Source: Favolaschia claudopus (Eukaryota > Basidiomycota > Agaricomycetes > Agaricales > Mycenaceae). From it: a stretch of DNA of 64,000 bases. Both the position numbers and the translations under genes were made by a program. How positions within the stretch are numbered: the first letter of the stretch is position 1; each line of letters begins with the position of its first letter. Positions 44,100-55,479 of the stretch are shown here, piece by piece. The DNA lies in assembly GCA_037176885.1 (NCBI GenBank), contig JAWWNJ010000230.1:124001-188000 (forward strand), written 5' to 3'. Below the pieces are notes generated by a model that saw nothing but the letters and a program-made list of their open reading frames with translations, searched no databases and was not told where the DNA came from.

Positions 44100-44430
44100 T
44101 GTATACGAGCTTTAGCTCCCTGCCTTCGGCACGGAGTCGCTCGCTGCGCTCGCGGCGTGCCTACGGCGGTCGCACAGCTCGTCGGGGCTGCCGCCCCAAA
44201 CCCCGCATTGCCGAATGGCGTGGGTAAATCCACGTGCTGCGCACGTGGTTTCCTGTCAAAGGCTGTGCCGTGCTCTTTTAAAGTATAGGATATAGTAGGA
44301 TAGGATCGGTCATTTGGGTGCCGAAAACGCGTTTTCCCGGCCGAGGGATTTCCCCTTGGAGGAGGGAAAACAATGACCCACCGTGGGAACCTCGACCGTT
44401 TTGCCACCATGATCACCCGGAGAAGTTCCC
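44100..44430 (-). repeat. Second pair of GC-rich repeat and 'AATGACC' repeat copies
   Basis: 44100-44225 is the GC-rich family. 44305-44430 is a second copy of the NLR-truncating repeat, beginning GATCGGTCATTTGGGTGCC. Between the pairs (43591-44099) I see a CGAGCCGCTGCAAGCGGCT palindrome and no gene. Confidence 0.7.
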
Positions 44431-44585
44431 TTATCTTTGACAGTATCATGTAACGTGACTCGGAATTGCCAAATCCGGTGCGATTTCCCAGGCAAAGAGA
44501 TGCAGATTTCTCAGGAACCGCTCGTGGAATTTTCTTTAGTTTATCAGAATCATAACCTACTCAACGAAAGGTGTCGATTGCGCTA

Positions 44586-45795
44586 CTCGTGGTGAGAAAA
44601 AGTCATGGACGGTCGGTTCTTTAACCGATCTCGGCCGTCTTTGCACCTTTTTGTATGATTTGGGTGCTGGGTATATGCAACAAGATACTGACCATCACCA
44701 AGATCGAAAGTAATTGATGTTTGGCCGAAAATGGCCTAACAATCTTGTAGCTCAAAACCTCAATTTTGTAAGTCAACGGGACATTTTTTGTTCGAATGAT
44801 GATTTGGACTGTCTTGTAGCGCCATCCATCATAACTGAGTGACCTACAACTTGAATGAAGTCAAACGGTGCAGCCGTTGTTGAGATATCGCGCTCTGAAG
44901 TTGGCGACTTTTGGCTGTTTTTGCCATTTTCGGCTATTTTACTAGTCTCCCAAGTCAGACCACAAATCCCGAGATTTTTTTGTGTTATATTGGGACGGGC
45001 AAAAAATCTGATTTAATGGTCTGATTTCACTGGCATATCAAAAGCCATGAGTCCCCATTCCGGAAAAGGAAATCGCCAAAAAGGAAATTTCCTGCTTGCC
45101 CTAGGCTCGAAACCAGCCGTTATAGTAGCAATGACGAGCAAGCAGGTATTACTGACAATAACAATACCTGCTCGCTCGTCATTACTCCCACTAACGGCTG
45201 GTCTCGAGCCTATGCTTGCCCTTTGCTCAGCCAGGAGGGTAGCTACAAACCTGGTGTAACTTCGAAGACCTTTGAAAGCCTACCCAAATGATTCTTGGTC
45301 TCAAATATTCGAGCCCCGTTTGTGAATTAGCCTCATTTTGAGTCGAACGCTGCTGTGGCTGTGCCTCTCGTCCGAAAAGGTTCAACTTCGCATCCACATT
45401 TCCTATACAGCCAAGTGGAGAAATAGGTGCGGGACAAGAGGTTTGGGGGAAGGGTGACTTACGGCTAACGCGTGACACCTAACTCTAGACTACTATTTTA
45501 CGGCAATTTTGGCAAACTTGCAAGCGCGATATCTCAAGAATGGCTGCACCGTTTTGCTTCACCCGAGTACCGAATCCCAATAGTTTTATTAGAGGTGCAC
45601 CCTGGGTGGGAGGTATTTGTGTAAAAAATTTCTTGCTGGGTTGGAAAAATCAAGTTTGGAGTTGTCTGATTGTTTGGCTGTTTTGAGCCAAACATCAATT
45701 ATTTCTAATCTTGGTGATGGGATCATACAAAAAGGTGCAAAGACGGCCGAGATCAGTCAAAGAACCGACCGTCCATGACTTTTTCTCACTACGAG
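44586..45795. mobile_element. Long-terminal-inverted-repeat foldback element
   Basis: The outermost 70 bp of the two ends pair closely (left CTCGTGGTGAGAAAAAGTCA; right TGACTTTTTCTCACTACGAG). Diverged pairing extends about 300-350 bp inward, including the GATGTTTGGC / GCCAAACATC blocks. A separate hairpin is nested in the centre (45090-45235). A third end of the same family is at 48662-48697. No transposase; target duplication not clear. Confidence 0.7.
45090..45235. repeat. Near-perfect hairpin nested in the foldback
   Basis: Arms of about 58 bp, from CCTGCTTGCCCTAGGCTCGA to AATACCTGCTCGCTCGTCAT and its continuation, around a 12-base loop (ACTGACAATAAC). Probably a tiny inverted-repeat element. 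Confidence 0.75.
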
Positions 45796-45836
45796 ATCAG
45801 TCAAAGAACGAGGAGACCTCAATGGTATTTCACAAG

Positions 45837-45905
45837 AGGAAGTCACCCGAGTTGGGTGACCTGTCAATTGATCGCCTTGTCAGGTCACCCAACTCGGTGA
45901 CCTCG
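45837..45905. repeat. Small inverted repeat
   Basis: AAGTCACCCGAGTTGGGTGA and its complement around CAATTGATCG. It sits just outside the foldback element, upstream of the degraded gene at 45969. Confidence 0.6.
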
Positions 45906-45968
45906 TTGAGGCGCAGAGAAACCCAGTAGTTTTCCTTTTTAGGCACACACTCTCTTTTCAGTTATACC

Positions 45969-47093
45969 ATGAGCAATACCTTGGCAATACCTTCCCGCCG
46001 CACTCCTGCGTCCGCACGTACGCTGTTAAGCGTCATTGAGCGCTAATTTGGCCGGGGCAGAGACGACAGCGTGGGCTTCGAAGCTGTTCCGAATGGAGCA
46101 ACGCTTCTTTGTTTCTGCGCCTTGTCCGCCGCCTCACCCCTCCTCGACTTGCTCGCTGTATTCCTCGGTAGTGCTGGTACTTTCGCCGCTGCTTTCCGCA
46201 TGGATCACTGGTCACGGCTGTCCCTTTCCGAGTCTGAGACGCTGGACGCCCCAATCTTCCCCTAGATCACGTCAAAATTGAAAATCTTCTGTTTTTCATT
46301 GCCGCTCGTACTACGCTTTCATCGACTTGTACTAGTACATCGAGCGGCCAGCCTTCCTGTTCCGCTTTTAACGACTCTCCGCTCTGCGTCCCAGCCACCA
46401 TAAGCTCAATAACTGTCCACTCGAGTGGAAATTCGGGGTCGCGGAAGTTCCGGGAACAAGGTGCGTCCTGGCCTTACCTTTCCCTCTTCCACTCTAACTA
46501 CTCTAACCAGTGACAATCCCCTCTCTCTCTATTCCCATTCTTCAATCTTACCGCGCCGCAATGTTACCACCACCAGGCACACGCGCCGTCACCGTCAGCT
46601 CTTCGCTGTCTCAACGCCGTCGAATCTGCGTCTCACACAATGAGTTTACCTATTCCAAACAGTTCAGATTGAGACTGACCTTTGCTATCTACAGACAACC
46701 CGCTAGCACGGCCGCGCTACCGCCGTTTCTTCCACGCTTGACCCATTTCGACACGAACATGGAAATGAAGTTGGCAAGTGTTACATTCGTGCAGTATGTC
46801 AAAGAGATACTCGAGCTCACCTTTGTTAGGATAATCGGTTGCGGGTGCTGAAGACTGAGGCCCCACTGCCAAACCACCCGTCACTCCCAGCTCGTCTCAA
46901 CGCGAACGGATTCGAATCTCGCGTGCTCGATCGTCGAGCGGCCTCGGAGAGACTTGCTATGGAGATTTTCCAAGTTAAAAGGTACATGTCGGCGCGTACC
47001 TCGCTGTAAAATCTTTCCTGACGACTTCAATTTCGCAGACTCAAGTCTGGCGCGCAAGTGTCCCTCTGGAACGCAGCAGCGCAAGAAGGTGAT
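45969..47093 (+). pseudogene. Degraded multi-exon gene, unknown family
   Basis: The ATG at 45969 opens MSNTLAIPSRRTPASART..., which continues in frame through a TAA (46047) into FGRGRDDSVGFEAVP ... DHWSRLSLSESE. After a one-base shift it continues as DHVKIENLLFFIAARTTLSS ... to a splice donor (GTGCGTCC near 46461). An exon after CTAACCAG at 46510 and another from about 46830 (DNRLRVLKTEAPLPNHPSLP ... ASERLAMEIFQVKR) keep plausible phase with short introns; the last segment ends near 47093 at a donor-like GTGATA. I recall similar N-termini in multicopy Agaricomycete genes but cannot name a function. The in-frame stop and the frameshift argue for decay. Confidence 0.4.
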
Positions 47094-48528
47094 ACACCAC
47101 ATATCCCTTTGTACTGTGTAGTCAGTAACGTCAATTTGAAGGAGATCGCTTCAAACTTACTTGCAAGTGACGCGGGTCAACCTCGTTTGAAGGTTGAATT
47201 ACAGGTACATGAATAACCTGCAAGCCTAGGTCCGTGGTCCAAGGTGCAGGAAAAGAAGGCAGCTTTGCTTGCGAACTCATTTCAGCGCCAATTCAAAGGA
47301 AGAGAAAATAACAAAGCTTGCTTCGGTGAATCTCGCCCAACATACAGTTGACGCAAACAATATTGACAATTGCGCAAGTCATTCGGAATATATTATCTGG
47401 GACCGATGCCCCCAAGCTATGCCGCCGTCCACCGTCGTCGTCGTCGCCAAGACCGACACCATCGACATAATCCCGTTGTCGTGCATATCGAGATGATGTG
47501 GGCGCTGTGTGTGCGCTTACTCAAGAGGGATTGCGGTGAGCGACAGAGAAGACACGTCAAATCAAAATTTAGCATCGTAGGTCTTCTCGCTTGTTTGTTT
47601 CGTAGAGTGCATGCACATAGTTGAATTGAATTCATTGAATCCCCTTCAAACTCGAATGATATCCGGAGCTTTCTAAGTCAGTAAAAGCTTTACCGACTGA
47701 ACGAGATAGAATCAAGACTAAGTATGTGCCTCGAATACTTTATGTTGCATTGAAGCCGCCGATAGATGGGCAAGTTCAGATAAAATCCAGTTAACAGTTG
47801 ATGTACAGTCAAGCAGAGGTCGACCTTGGCATCCATGGCCCGACTTGAGATATTAATCCGCGACTTCTTCGAATTGAACGGGTTTGACGGGCGCTGGCTG
47901 CAACGAGAACATGAGTACAAGTGCGATTCGGGATTTGATTGCCATGGGACGAATACAACCATACACTTGAGCCGAAGTTTAAGCGGAAGTCATGAGGGTC
48001 TGCTTGATATTGACTTGCTTGGTAGAGGGGACTCGGCCGTCGGGTGACGTGGAAGGAAACAGAGGGCTTATGAAGATAGAGATTTGGAAATTTAACGCAA
48101 CAGATGACACGAAGATTTTCAAGACATATTTGTTCCAGACTGTCGAGGATCCCCTGTGTCTACCGCACTTCGAGGGCCGTCCGAAAGAGGAGAAGAATAA
48201 GTCGACGGCAGATGAATAAAAAAACTCAAAACCAGCTCGAAATGAGTTGGATAAAGAACTGATCATTTGCTGGGTTGCTGAGCAGAAGGATTATTTGAGA
48301 ACGAGGAGAATGAGTCGTTCAGAATAAGCCGTATTCCATGCCGTACATTGCCTCTGGTTTTATGTGAACAACTGCTGGACGTGACCTTCAAGCCAAAGTT
48401 GAACATTGATACCATAAATGGAAATGAAAGTTGAACCGTGAGCACGGGTTTCCTTACCAGGAAGCTAAAAAGGGTGACTTAGCTACTGAGAATGTGGTGA
48501 CCCAGCTAGATCAACGATCGAGAAAGCC
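47094..48528. other. No gene I can support
   Basis: Short overlapping frames near 47826-48219 look mildly coding on the plus strand (for example IEIWKFNATDDTKIFKTYLF) but no start, intron set or family could be established. Confidence 0.3.
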
Positions 48529-48697
48529 AGAGGGTTTGAGTGACCCACCCGCCAGAACGGTTCGGCATCGCGCCAGCGGAGTTTGAATTCCGAGTGACCC
48601 GTTGCCTAATCTGGCGGTGACCGGAGCGATCGGTGATCGGAGGTCACCGAAACCCTCTATAGAACCGACCGTCCATGACTTTTTCTCACTACGAGTA
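48529..48697. mobile_element. Miniature element next to an end of the foldback family
   Basis: 48529-48658 has inverted ends AGAGGGTTTGAGTGACC and GGTCACCGAAACCCTCT, about 130 bp. The adjoining 48662-48697 is one end of the foldback family (GAACCGACCGTCCATGACTT). This looks like one element inserted at or near the end of another. Confidence 0.55.
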
Positions 48698-48808
48698 TGT
48701 CCGAGGTTTTTCCCATCAATCATGAGGTTACGGCCATATTTTCGGCTATCATTTCATGATTTTCGTTTTTTTGACCAATTTTGACAATAGAGAGTTTGAC
48801 AATAGAGA

Positions 48809-49000
48809 GTTTGTGCGAGCGACCCAGGTCGCTTTTCGATCGCTCAGATCTCCACAACAACAGATACCAGGTGTGAGCTCTAAGCGACCTATAGGAGTAT
48901 TGCCCTGAGACACTCTTGGGTCGCTGGGACTTCACACCTGAGACTGCTCGTTGTCGAGATCTGAGCGGTCCCAAAGCGACCCGGGTCGCTTTGCACAAAC
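48809..49000. mobile_element. Short MITE with ~75-bp inverted arms
   Basis: Ends GTTTGTGCGAGCGACCCAGG and CCGGGTCGCTTTGCACAAAC, with pairing continuing through AGATCTC/GAGATCT. It is 192 bp. A 16-bp tandem duplication (GACAATAGAGAGTTT-like) precedes it. Confidence 0.75.
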
Positions 49001-49960
49001 CCGCTAATGTCAATCGGCTCGTGGAGAACTCTTCAAGCGACTGTTTTACACCAAAATCTAGACATCTGGGGGCGTGTCACACCTTCCATAAAGGGAAGAT
49101 CAAAGTTGTCGACTTTGCTTGTCCGGCACTGTACTCGCCGTGTCGCGACTTGGCGTAGTCTTCTCTTGCGCTGGCTTCCAGCGCACTTTTCTTCTCTCGG
49201 TTCCGCGTGGCGCGTTGTAGCTGGCAGCTTACTCTGCTTGTCGTCCTCCTCTCTTTCTTCTCCCGCATCTCTCTATCCTCAAGATTCTGTTTCGGGATGT
49301 TCTCGTGCTCAGACTTTGCGCCCGTCTACCTCGGCTTGTTTATCTCACACCTTCCGACGACAACGTGCCTGTGCTCTACTGTTGTGTCTCGCCGCAAGTT
49401 CCTCCGCGATCTTCCGCGATCGATTGACTTCGAGATTGATCTGGATCCTGCCCGGATCTGCCGCAAGATCTGCCGACATAGTCTTTGGCTTTGACTAGCG
49501 TTCCCTTGTACTAGAAGATCCTTGGGCATTCGAAGAACTCGATGGGGTAGTAGCGCTTTGAGGTGAGTCTTCAGTTGCACTCCTTTCCCTGGACGGCGTC
49601 TCGCCAGAGAAGAGCACAGTCCACTGAGTGAACAGGTGCAAGAAGTCCACAGAGTGAACAGGTGCGAGATGAGGTGCACCGCCTACAAGGTAGACAGATG
49701 CGCAGATGAAGATGGAACCTCGTCAGGCGGGATGGACGGCGTCCCGCAAGATGAGTACAGTACGAGAAATGAAAAGGATAGAGGATCAAAATGGTTTTGG
49801 AAAAGAGAGGAAACGGGAGGAGCAATGTGGACGGTCAGCAAGCAAGAAGAACATGTATGAGTACATGTGCATGCGCATTGTCGGCTGGGATGTCGAAATG
49901 AACGCAGACAGGCGAAGGCCGATATGAAGGATGAAAGGAAAGGCAGATTTATGGTAGAAA
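49001..49960. other. Unassigned region
   Basis: Frames at 49007-49498 and 49207-49494 overlap on the plus strand. One continues past a stop as RSLVLEDPWAFEELDGVVAL before a possible donor (GTGAGTC). No family was recognised, and minus-strand frames overlap too. Confidence 0.3.
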
Positions 49961-49966
49961 TACATT

Positions 49967-50116
49967 GTTATAGTGAAACACGAGGATGTGAGGGGAAAAT
50001 GGTGATGTAAAGGGTGGTCAACGGAAGAACTGCACTTGTTGTTATAGTGAAACACGAGGATGTGAGGGGAAAATGGTGATGTAAAGGGTGGTCAACGGAA
50101 GAACTGCACTTGTAGT
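49967..50116. repeat. 75-bp tandem duplication, two copies
   Basis: GTTATAGTGAAACACGAGGA ... GAAGAACTGCACTTGT appears twice, nearly identical, at the 3' side of the HECT-like pseudogene. The period is a multiple of three, but stop codons follow in the relevant frame. Confidence 0.85.
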
Positions 50117-51710
50117 TTTGTACGACTTGAAAAAGGTAACATAATCGAGGCGAGCGATAAAGCGAGGGAGGCTCGGTGATATTATTACATGGAAGGATGT
50201 TAGGGATGTCGATATGAAGACACCAGTCGTCCGCAACAAAGGTTGCGGGTATGGGGTCATGATGACGGCAGAAGCGAGGAGGCGGTTGTGAAAATAAAGG
50301 AGATTCCGAATGCCATTGCTCGCCGACTGATACTCCTCGCAAAACTCGCCTTGAGAGGAATACAATGGCGCATCCAAAGGTCCGCCGACAATACGCTTGA
50401 TGAGGCCGAGTGAAGTGTGAGAGATGAATGTGGAAAGAAAATCAACGTCAAATTTATACGCAATTGCACGACCGTCGAACAAAGTCAAAAAAAGGAAGGG
50501 AGACGCTGGAAGTGGAGCGCCGATGAATAGGAAGTGAAGAAGAAATATAAGCCCGGTGGCTTTGGAAATACAGAAACGATAGGGGATAGGCGTACAAGAC
50601 GGATGAAGGCGAAGAGTTAGATACCCTTCACGTTCAGTCCAAAATCGGCCGTCTGCAAACAATATTTTGAGAGCTTCCGCAACGACCTCGTTGCGAGGCC
50701 CTCTGCCAATCCCCGGACCGCTGAAGCGTGAGCCCATCAGCTGAGCATCGATGTTAGAAATTAAAAAAAAAAAAACTTACATTCTTGCTCGAAGACCAAA
50801 CAGGCCCTTATTCCCGAGATGCGCATTGTCAATTTTCGGTCAGGGAGAGGCAAACTGCTCCGTGAGAACTTCCTTGAGCTTCAAGTTGGTTGGATGCGAG
50901 CACAACCAGAAACACAGAGTGATGAGAGCTCGGGCTCCCTCGTCAACAGAACTGGCAGTGATGACGATATGATCGTCCATGTCCCGCGGCCCGAGAAGAT
51001 GGTTTTGCCAAGCCACCAAATTACAGGGTCCAGAGCCCGGCATGTGTTGGAGAGTGAGGTCGACTGGAGCCATGGGTCCGAGATATGAACGCGGCTGAAG
51101 GAATTTTAACGGATTTGGTAAAATAGAGATGGAGATAGTTGACTTGCCTTAATATTGACCGGCGAAAGTTCCATTGCCGACAAGAGGAGCGGTCCGGGAA
51201 CAAAGATTGCAACATTTGAGATTGGGACAGCTGCCGCCGCCGCTTGCTGTATGTAAATGTCAGAATATGTGGCATAAGATAAGGAATAGATCACCTCTTG
51301 CCACTGCTGACGGGCCGCAGCACGGGTGACGATCTAGATTTTCAGTATAAGTGGTTAAAACCAAAAGATTGAAGAAAACTACGTACTGTGCGTGCCGATT
51401 GGATGGATGCTGCTGGACCTGAATGCGATTCAGTCCCGTTATCGCTCTGGTAGACAGCAACCTGTATTGATTAGTATTTTTAGCAATAGAACAATTGTTT
51501 CAAAGTAAATGCTCACCGAATCAATCAACATGTCGGGGAACTAGAAAGATGAGAAACACTAAACACAATTGATCTTTATTCGATGGAAGTAGGACATACC
51601 TCGTCGTCACTGTCCGGAACCTCAAAGATCTCCGGGGACACTGATCGAGAAACAACTCCGACTTCAGGTTCAGAAGTGGAAGTCGTCAGAGTTGTGCACG
51701 CTTTTCCGCA
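50042..51710 (-). pseudogene. HECT-like family gene (mushroom-specific), N-terminal and middle part, broken
   Basis: Minus-strand exons read ...EIFEVPDSDDE (to 51600), FPDMLIDS, VAVYQSDNGTESHS..., VTRAAARQQW..., PISNVAIFVPGPLLLSAMEL, then LGPMAPVDLTLQHMPGSGPC ... LLGPRDMDDHIVITASS, and GSRFSGPGIGRGPRNEVVAE ... SPFLFLTLFDGRAIAYKFDV. Introns near 51541-51599, 51480 and 51340 have good GT..AG ends. I recall this order from a large Agaricomycete family annotated as HECT-like; the catalytic HECT C-terminus is not present here. An in-frame TGA near 50838 sits between ...EQFASP and PKIDNAHLGNKG and fits CGA to TGA. The following intron also fails to close phase. The tail runs into a 75-bp tandem repeat. 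It is therefore a truncated pseudogene. A plus-strand frame over 51716-51835 (RKDKVEDTLPKATVRQ ... GRPKK) could be an unrelated exon. Confidence 0.5.
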
Positions 51711-52588
51711 CACGGGATCGGGATCGCCACTAAGAGAAGGAAGGATAAAGTGGAGGACACGCTGCCCAAAGCAACGGTGCGGCAAAACGTGATCGGGGAG
51801 GCGGCTGGTAGGCCCAAAAAGACAGTCGATTGGGGCAAATAGATTGCGGTGGCGGGGTGCTGTCCGAATATCAGATCATATGTGAATATGGAAGACGCAC
51901 CAAGAAAAACAAAGACCCCATCACCGAGGTTGTTCGGAGTGTGACTGTAAGGAGCACTTCGGAGTGCCTGCAAGGTGAACGTGAAGCGTGTGAGAGACTT
52001 CGGATCCTCGATCCAAGTGCGCCCGTTGGAACTTCGGGGTCAATGATGTGAGTCTCCTGCCCTAATGACAATACCGAGAATAAAACTCACCGTCTTCGAG
52101 GCCCCAGCAGCACGTACGAGACGACGCGTCGGATGTAGATGACATGGGCTGAGCGCGAGGGCCGCGCGCAACACAGCCCTGTTTCAACAGCACTACCGAA
52201 ACACCCTCCCGTCACCGTTTCAGCACACCCGTCCCACCCTATACCCTTCCCTTTCGTGTACATATCTTTCACTCATGCGCTATGGTCTTATGATTTATGT
52301 TTCCGCTAATACCCCCGAAACCCCAAACTTAATCCCCACCCTCACACAACTATACTACACATCCATCGGTCACTTCCATTGCACCAACAACACCTTTATT
52401 TATTGCCTATGGGCACCGCGTCTTAGTAGATCGTGTACTTGTTGCGGTATAAAAATGCAGAGACAAAAACCGCGCCCCTCTAACCGTGTAAAAAGCTTAT
52501 TAGGTAATCTTATATAAGCCGGAAATCACCGAGCTCTTATTTTCCTGGTTTCCTCTCAGTATTTAAGGAAATTTGAGCGACAGGCATC
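51711..52588. other. Upstream side of the HECT-like pseudogene, unresolved
   Basis: Both strands have short open frames with possible splice sites (for example minus-strand GTGAGT near 52089). I could not decide on exons. From 52275 on, nothing recognisable. Confidence 0.3.
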
Positions 52589-53361
52589 TAGCGCTGGCCA
52601 AAAATATAATACGGAAAATATATTTTGAATATATTCAGCTGAATACGAATATAATACGGCTTGGTGGGGGCAAGGGAATACGAATACGGAAGAATATGAA
52701 TACGATATGATATGGATATGACTACGATACAGTCCCGGCATATTCAAATATATTTTCACCCACAACTTTGCCATCAAACGTGTTCCGGCCGCTGAAGCCG
52801 AGGACCCAACTCAAGAGAACAGTTGTTCGGCTGACTGGCCACTGTCTCCCGCGCTTGCCGACGGTTCGGCAATGGTTCCGAGGCATGCACGGGCATCTCG
52901 GGTGAACACTGAGCATCATCATAGTTGAGTTGGTGTCGTCTTTCAGTGTTGGGGTGCAAATTCATGTGTAGAGATGCAACATAATGCATTCCAGCAGTAG
53001 GAAAGGGGACTTTGTACTCATTTGACCCTTTTCTGAGCACTTCGTTGAAAATTTTGAGACGGAAAATATATTTGAATATATTCAAAATATATTCATATTC
53101 AACCCGGTGACTATGAGTACAATATACTACAGGCTCCATTCGGCTGTTGTGTCTTAGCGTCACTTAGCATCACTTTGGAGCACTTGAGAAAAATTCCACG
53201 CCAAACTTTTGGTGAGAAAGACTCTTAAGTGACGTCAAGTGCTCCGAAGTGACGCAACCGAATGGAGCCACAAATACGATACGGGCTCGTGAGGCAAATA
53301 CGATATGAATATGAATACAATACGCCAAAATGCGTATTATATTCATATTTGGCCAGCGCTA
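52589..53361. mobile_element. hAT-type MITE with a nested foldback
   Basis: Ends TAGCGCTGGCCAAAAATATA and the complement ATTTGGCCAGCGCTA. The flanking 8-mers are CAGGCATC and CAGGCGTC, a target duplication with one later change. TAGNG-type ends and 8-bp duplications fit hAT. It has AT-rich GAATA/TATTC subterminal repeats. A smaller inverted pair (GGCTCCATTCGG ... CCGAATGGAGCC) at about 53127-53270 is nested inside. No transposase. Confidence 0.75.
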
Positions 53362-53565
53362 CAGGCGTCCTATTGTAACATCTTAGAATGTCTCTGGCCC
53401 CTTTTACCAATTTTTGTCGCGTTCTTTTGAGAAGCGGCAATGTCTTTTTGCTCGCCCGAAGGCCTTCGGCCGAAAGTCACGAGCCCCAACCGCTAATTTT
53501 TTGCAGCCATCCTACACTGTTTCCTGTGAATCTGAATACATAGGACTGTAGCTCAAGCTAATTTA

Positions 53566-54842
53566 CAGGGATTCCTGAAAATAATGGCAATCACGTTTTT
53601 TTTTTTTTCGCGTGTTTTCCAAAAAGGAAATTCAGCCTCCTCCCATTCCTTCTCGCCCTGAGCACCGAAAGCCCATTTCGACTCAGAAACTGACTGTTAG
53701 GTCTGTATTCAGGTGCCTTAGAGGCAGATATTGCCTCAGCTTCAACATATTTTGGGCAGAGTACTGTAGTAATTCGACCGGTTGTTCCCTAGGTGTTACG
53801 CGTTACACCTTTTGTTCATGTTCACCGGCCGGCAATCAAGCAAAAATTACCCGATATGGTAGTCCGGCAAACGCCGGACTGAAATTTTTGACATTTTCTT
53901 GCCATTTTGGGCCGAAAAAGTCGCCGTTACGCGTTACGCCGTTCAAAATTGTTCAGTTCACAAGGGCCCGTTACCCGTTATGTGAACAACCGGTCGAATT
54001 ACTACAGTATGGGGTATTACAAGTGTCATTCGTGCTATGTATGATGTGTAGTAAACAGAACTATTGCAGCGATGCCAATGAGTGATGGGAATGGTGTGAG
54101 ATCAAAGACAGTCTGGAGGTCGGGAAGAGGCCCGGGAGCGGCGAGAGGAAGTGAAGGGACTCGGAGAGATCTTGCCCGAGGAAGGAAGTTGTCGGCGCGG
54201 GCGATGCCAGGGAATGGATTGAGGCAAGGGAGCCAGAAAATGCTTGAAACATCGGGCAGGGAATCACAGAGCCGAGGTAATTGTAGAGTGTAGTTTGGTG
54301 GGGACACTGGAGAGAGATCTGCGCAGGAATTCACATTCCACGAGGCGACAGCGGGGACGGAAGCTGTAAGCACTAGTGCTGGTCAGAAGTAGGGTATCAA
54401 ACGTAGATAAAAGAGATGATTCAGCCGGAGACAGACGTATGAGCGGCGTCGGCACGCACCATAATCCAAACACACCAGCCATCCCAAATCCGACGGCCTC
54501 CTACCCCTTCACGCACTGCGAGCCTTCGAGGTTGCACATACTCCAGTGGAGGATAGACCTCCTAACCCAGTAAAGTAGCCCAGAGCAACACAAGGGCCAG
54601 CAGCTCTTGAGTGTCACTCAGCCTCTATCGGATCGGAATGAGGAGGTTGGAGGGCATTTTTCTCTGAGTATTGGATATAAAGCGTAGATTGCAGAGACAA
54701 GAAGCGTTTGAAGACAATTAGGGAGGCGTAGGAACACCAGGAACCGCAAAATGAGGCAAAAGGAAGAGGCAGAAGGGATATTTCCTTTTTGGGAAACACG
54801 CGAAAAAAAACCCGTGATTGCCATTATTTTCAGGAATCCCTG
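53566..54842. mobile_element. TA-flanked inverted-repeat element, 1.28 kb
   Basis: About 75-bp ends, CAGGGATTCCTGAAAATAAT ... and complement, including CGCGTGTTTTCC and a T/A run, bordered by TA (53564-53565, 54843-54844). The minus strand has a proline/serine-rich open frame (54035-54373) that could be captured host sequence, but I cannot assign it. A second TA element is nested at 53764-54007. Confidence 0.8.
53764..54007. mobile_element. Nested TA-flanked MITE
   Basis: Ends CTGTAGTAATTCGACCGGTT and AACCGGTCGAATTACTACAG, with TA at 53762-53763 and 54008-54009. It is 244 bp. Related, diverged sequence is at 62930-63160. GTTACGCGTTAC motifs repeat inside. Confidence 0.85.
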
Positions 54843-54985
54843 TAATTAATATCTACCAAAAATTTGAAGTGAAAACGCGTCTCTGGAGTAAGATATACGC
54901 GCCGTGAATTCTGCTTATATAAGATTACATAATAAGGTTCTTACGCGGTCAGAGGTGAGAATGACCAAGCGAAAGCGCGTCGTGG

Positions 54986-55448
54986 ACCAGAATGACCGAT
55001 TTTTCCCGCAGGTCCCGTGATAATTCACGTGAAACAGCAGGTGACTTCTCACACGCTTTCCCCGGCGCCGCGCGCCGTCGAGTGCCGCTAAACCTGTCGG
55101 GAGCACGCTTGGCGACTATTTCACAGCGACGGCATCGGCAAGCAATCGGCCGAGCTCTCGGCAATCATAGCCGAGGACCCGCAAGCACCCGCGGGTTCCG
55201 CTGTACGGGACGCGGTGGGTCGCAGAGAATGCGACCCGTACCCCGACCCGGCCGACCCTCGGGTACAAACCCGTGCGTAGACCCGCGACCCGTGTTGAAC
55301 CCTAGTGCGGCGCCGAGGGCAAGCAATCCAGCAAAAACTTACATTCATACCCCGGAGTTTGGGACGGAGCCCCGGCAAGCTGTGCACCAGCCGTAGGGAG
55401 GGACGCGAGCGCAGCGAGCCGGCCCTGCCGAAGGCGGGGTGCTTACAG
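54986..55448. repeat. GC-rich repeat copy preceded by an 'AATGACCGATTTTT' end
   Basis: GAATGACCGATTTTTCCCGC is followed by CAGGTCCCGTGATAATTCAC (shared with 39560-39600) and then the GC-rich modules with GGACGGAGCCCC and CCGAAGGCGG. An extra segment with ACCCGCGACCCG words is unique here. It ends about 30 bp upstream of the kinase-like gene's start codon. Confidence 0.65.
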
Positions 55449-55479
55449 CTCAAAGACGTGTCATTTGCACGTGACCAGA

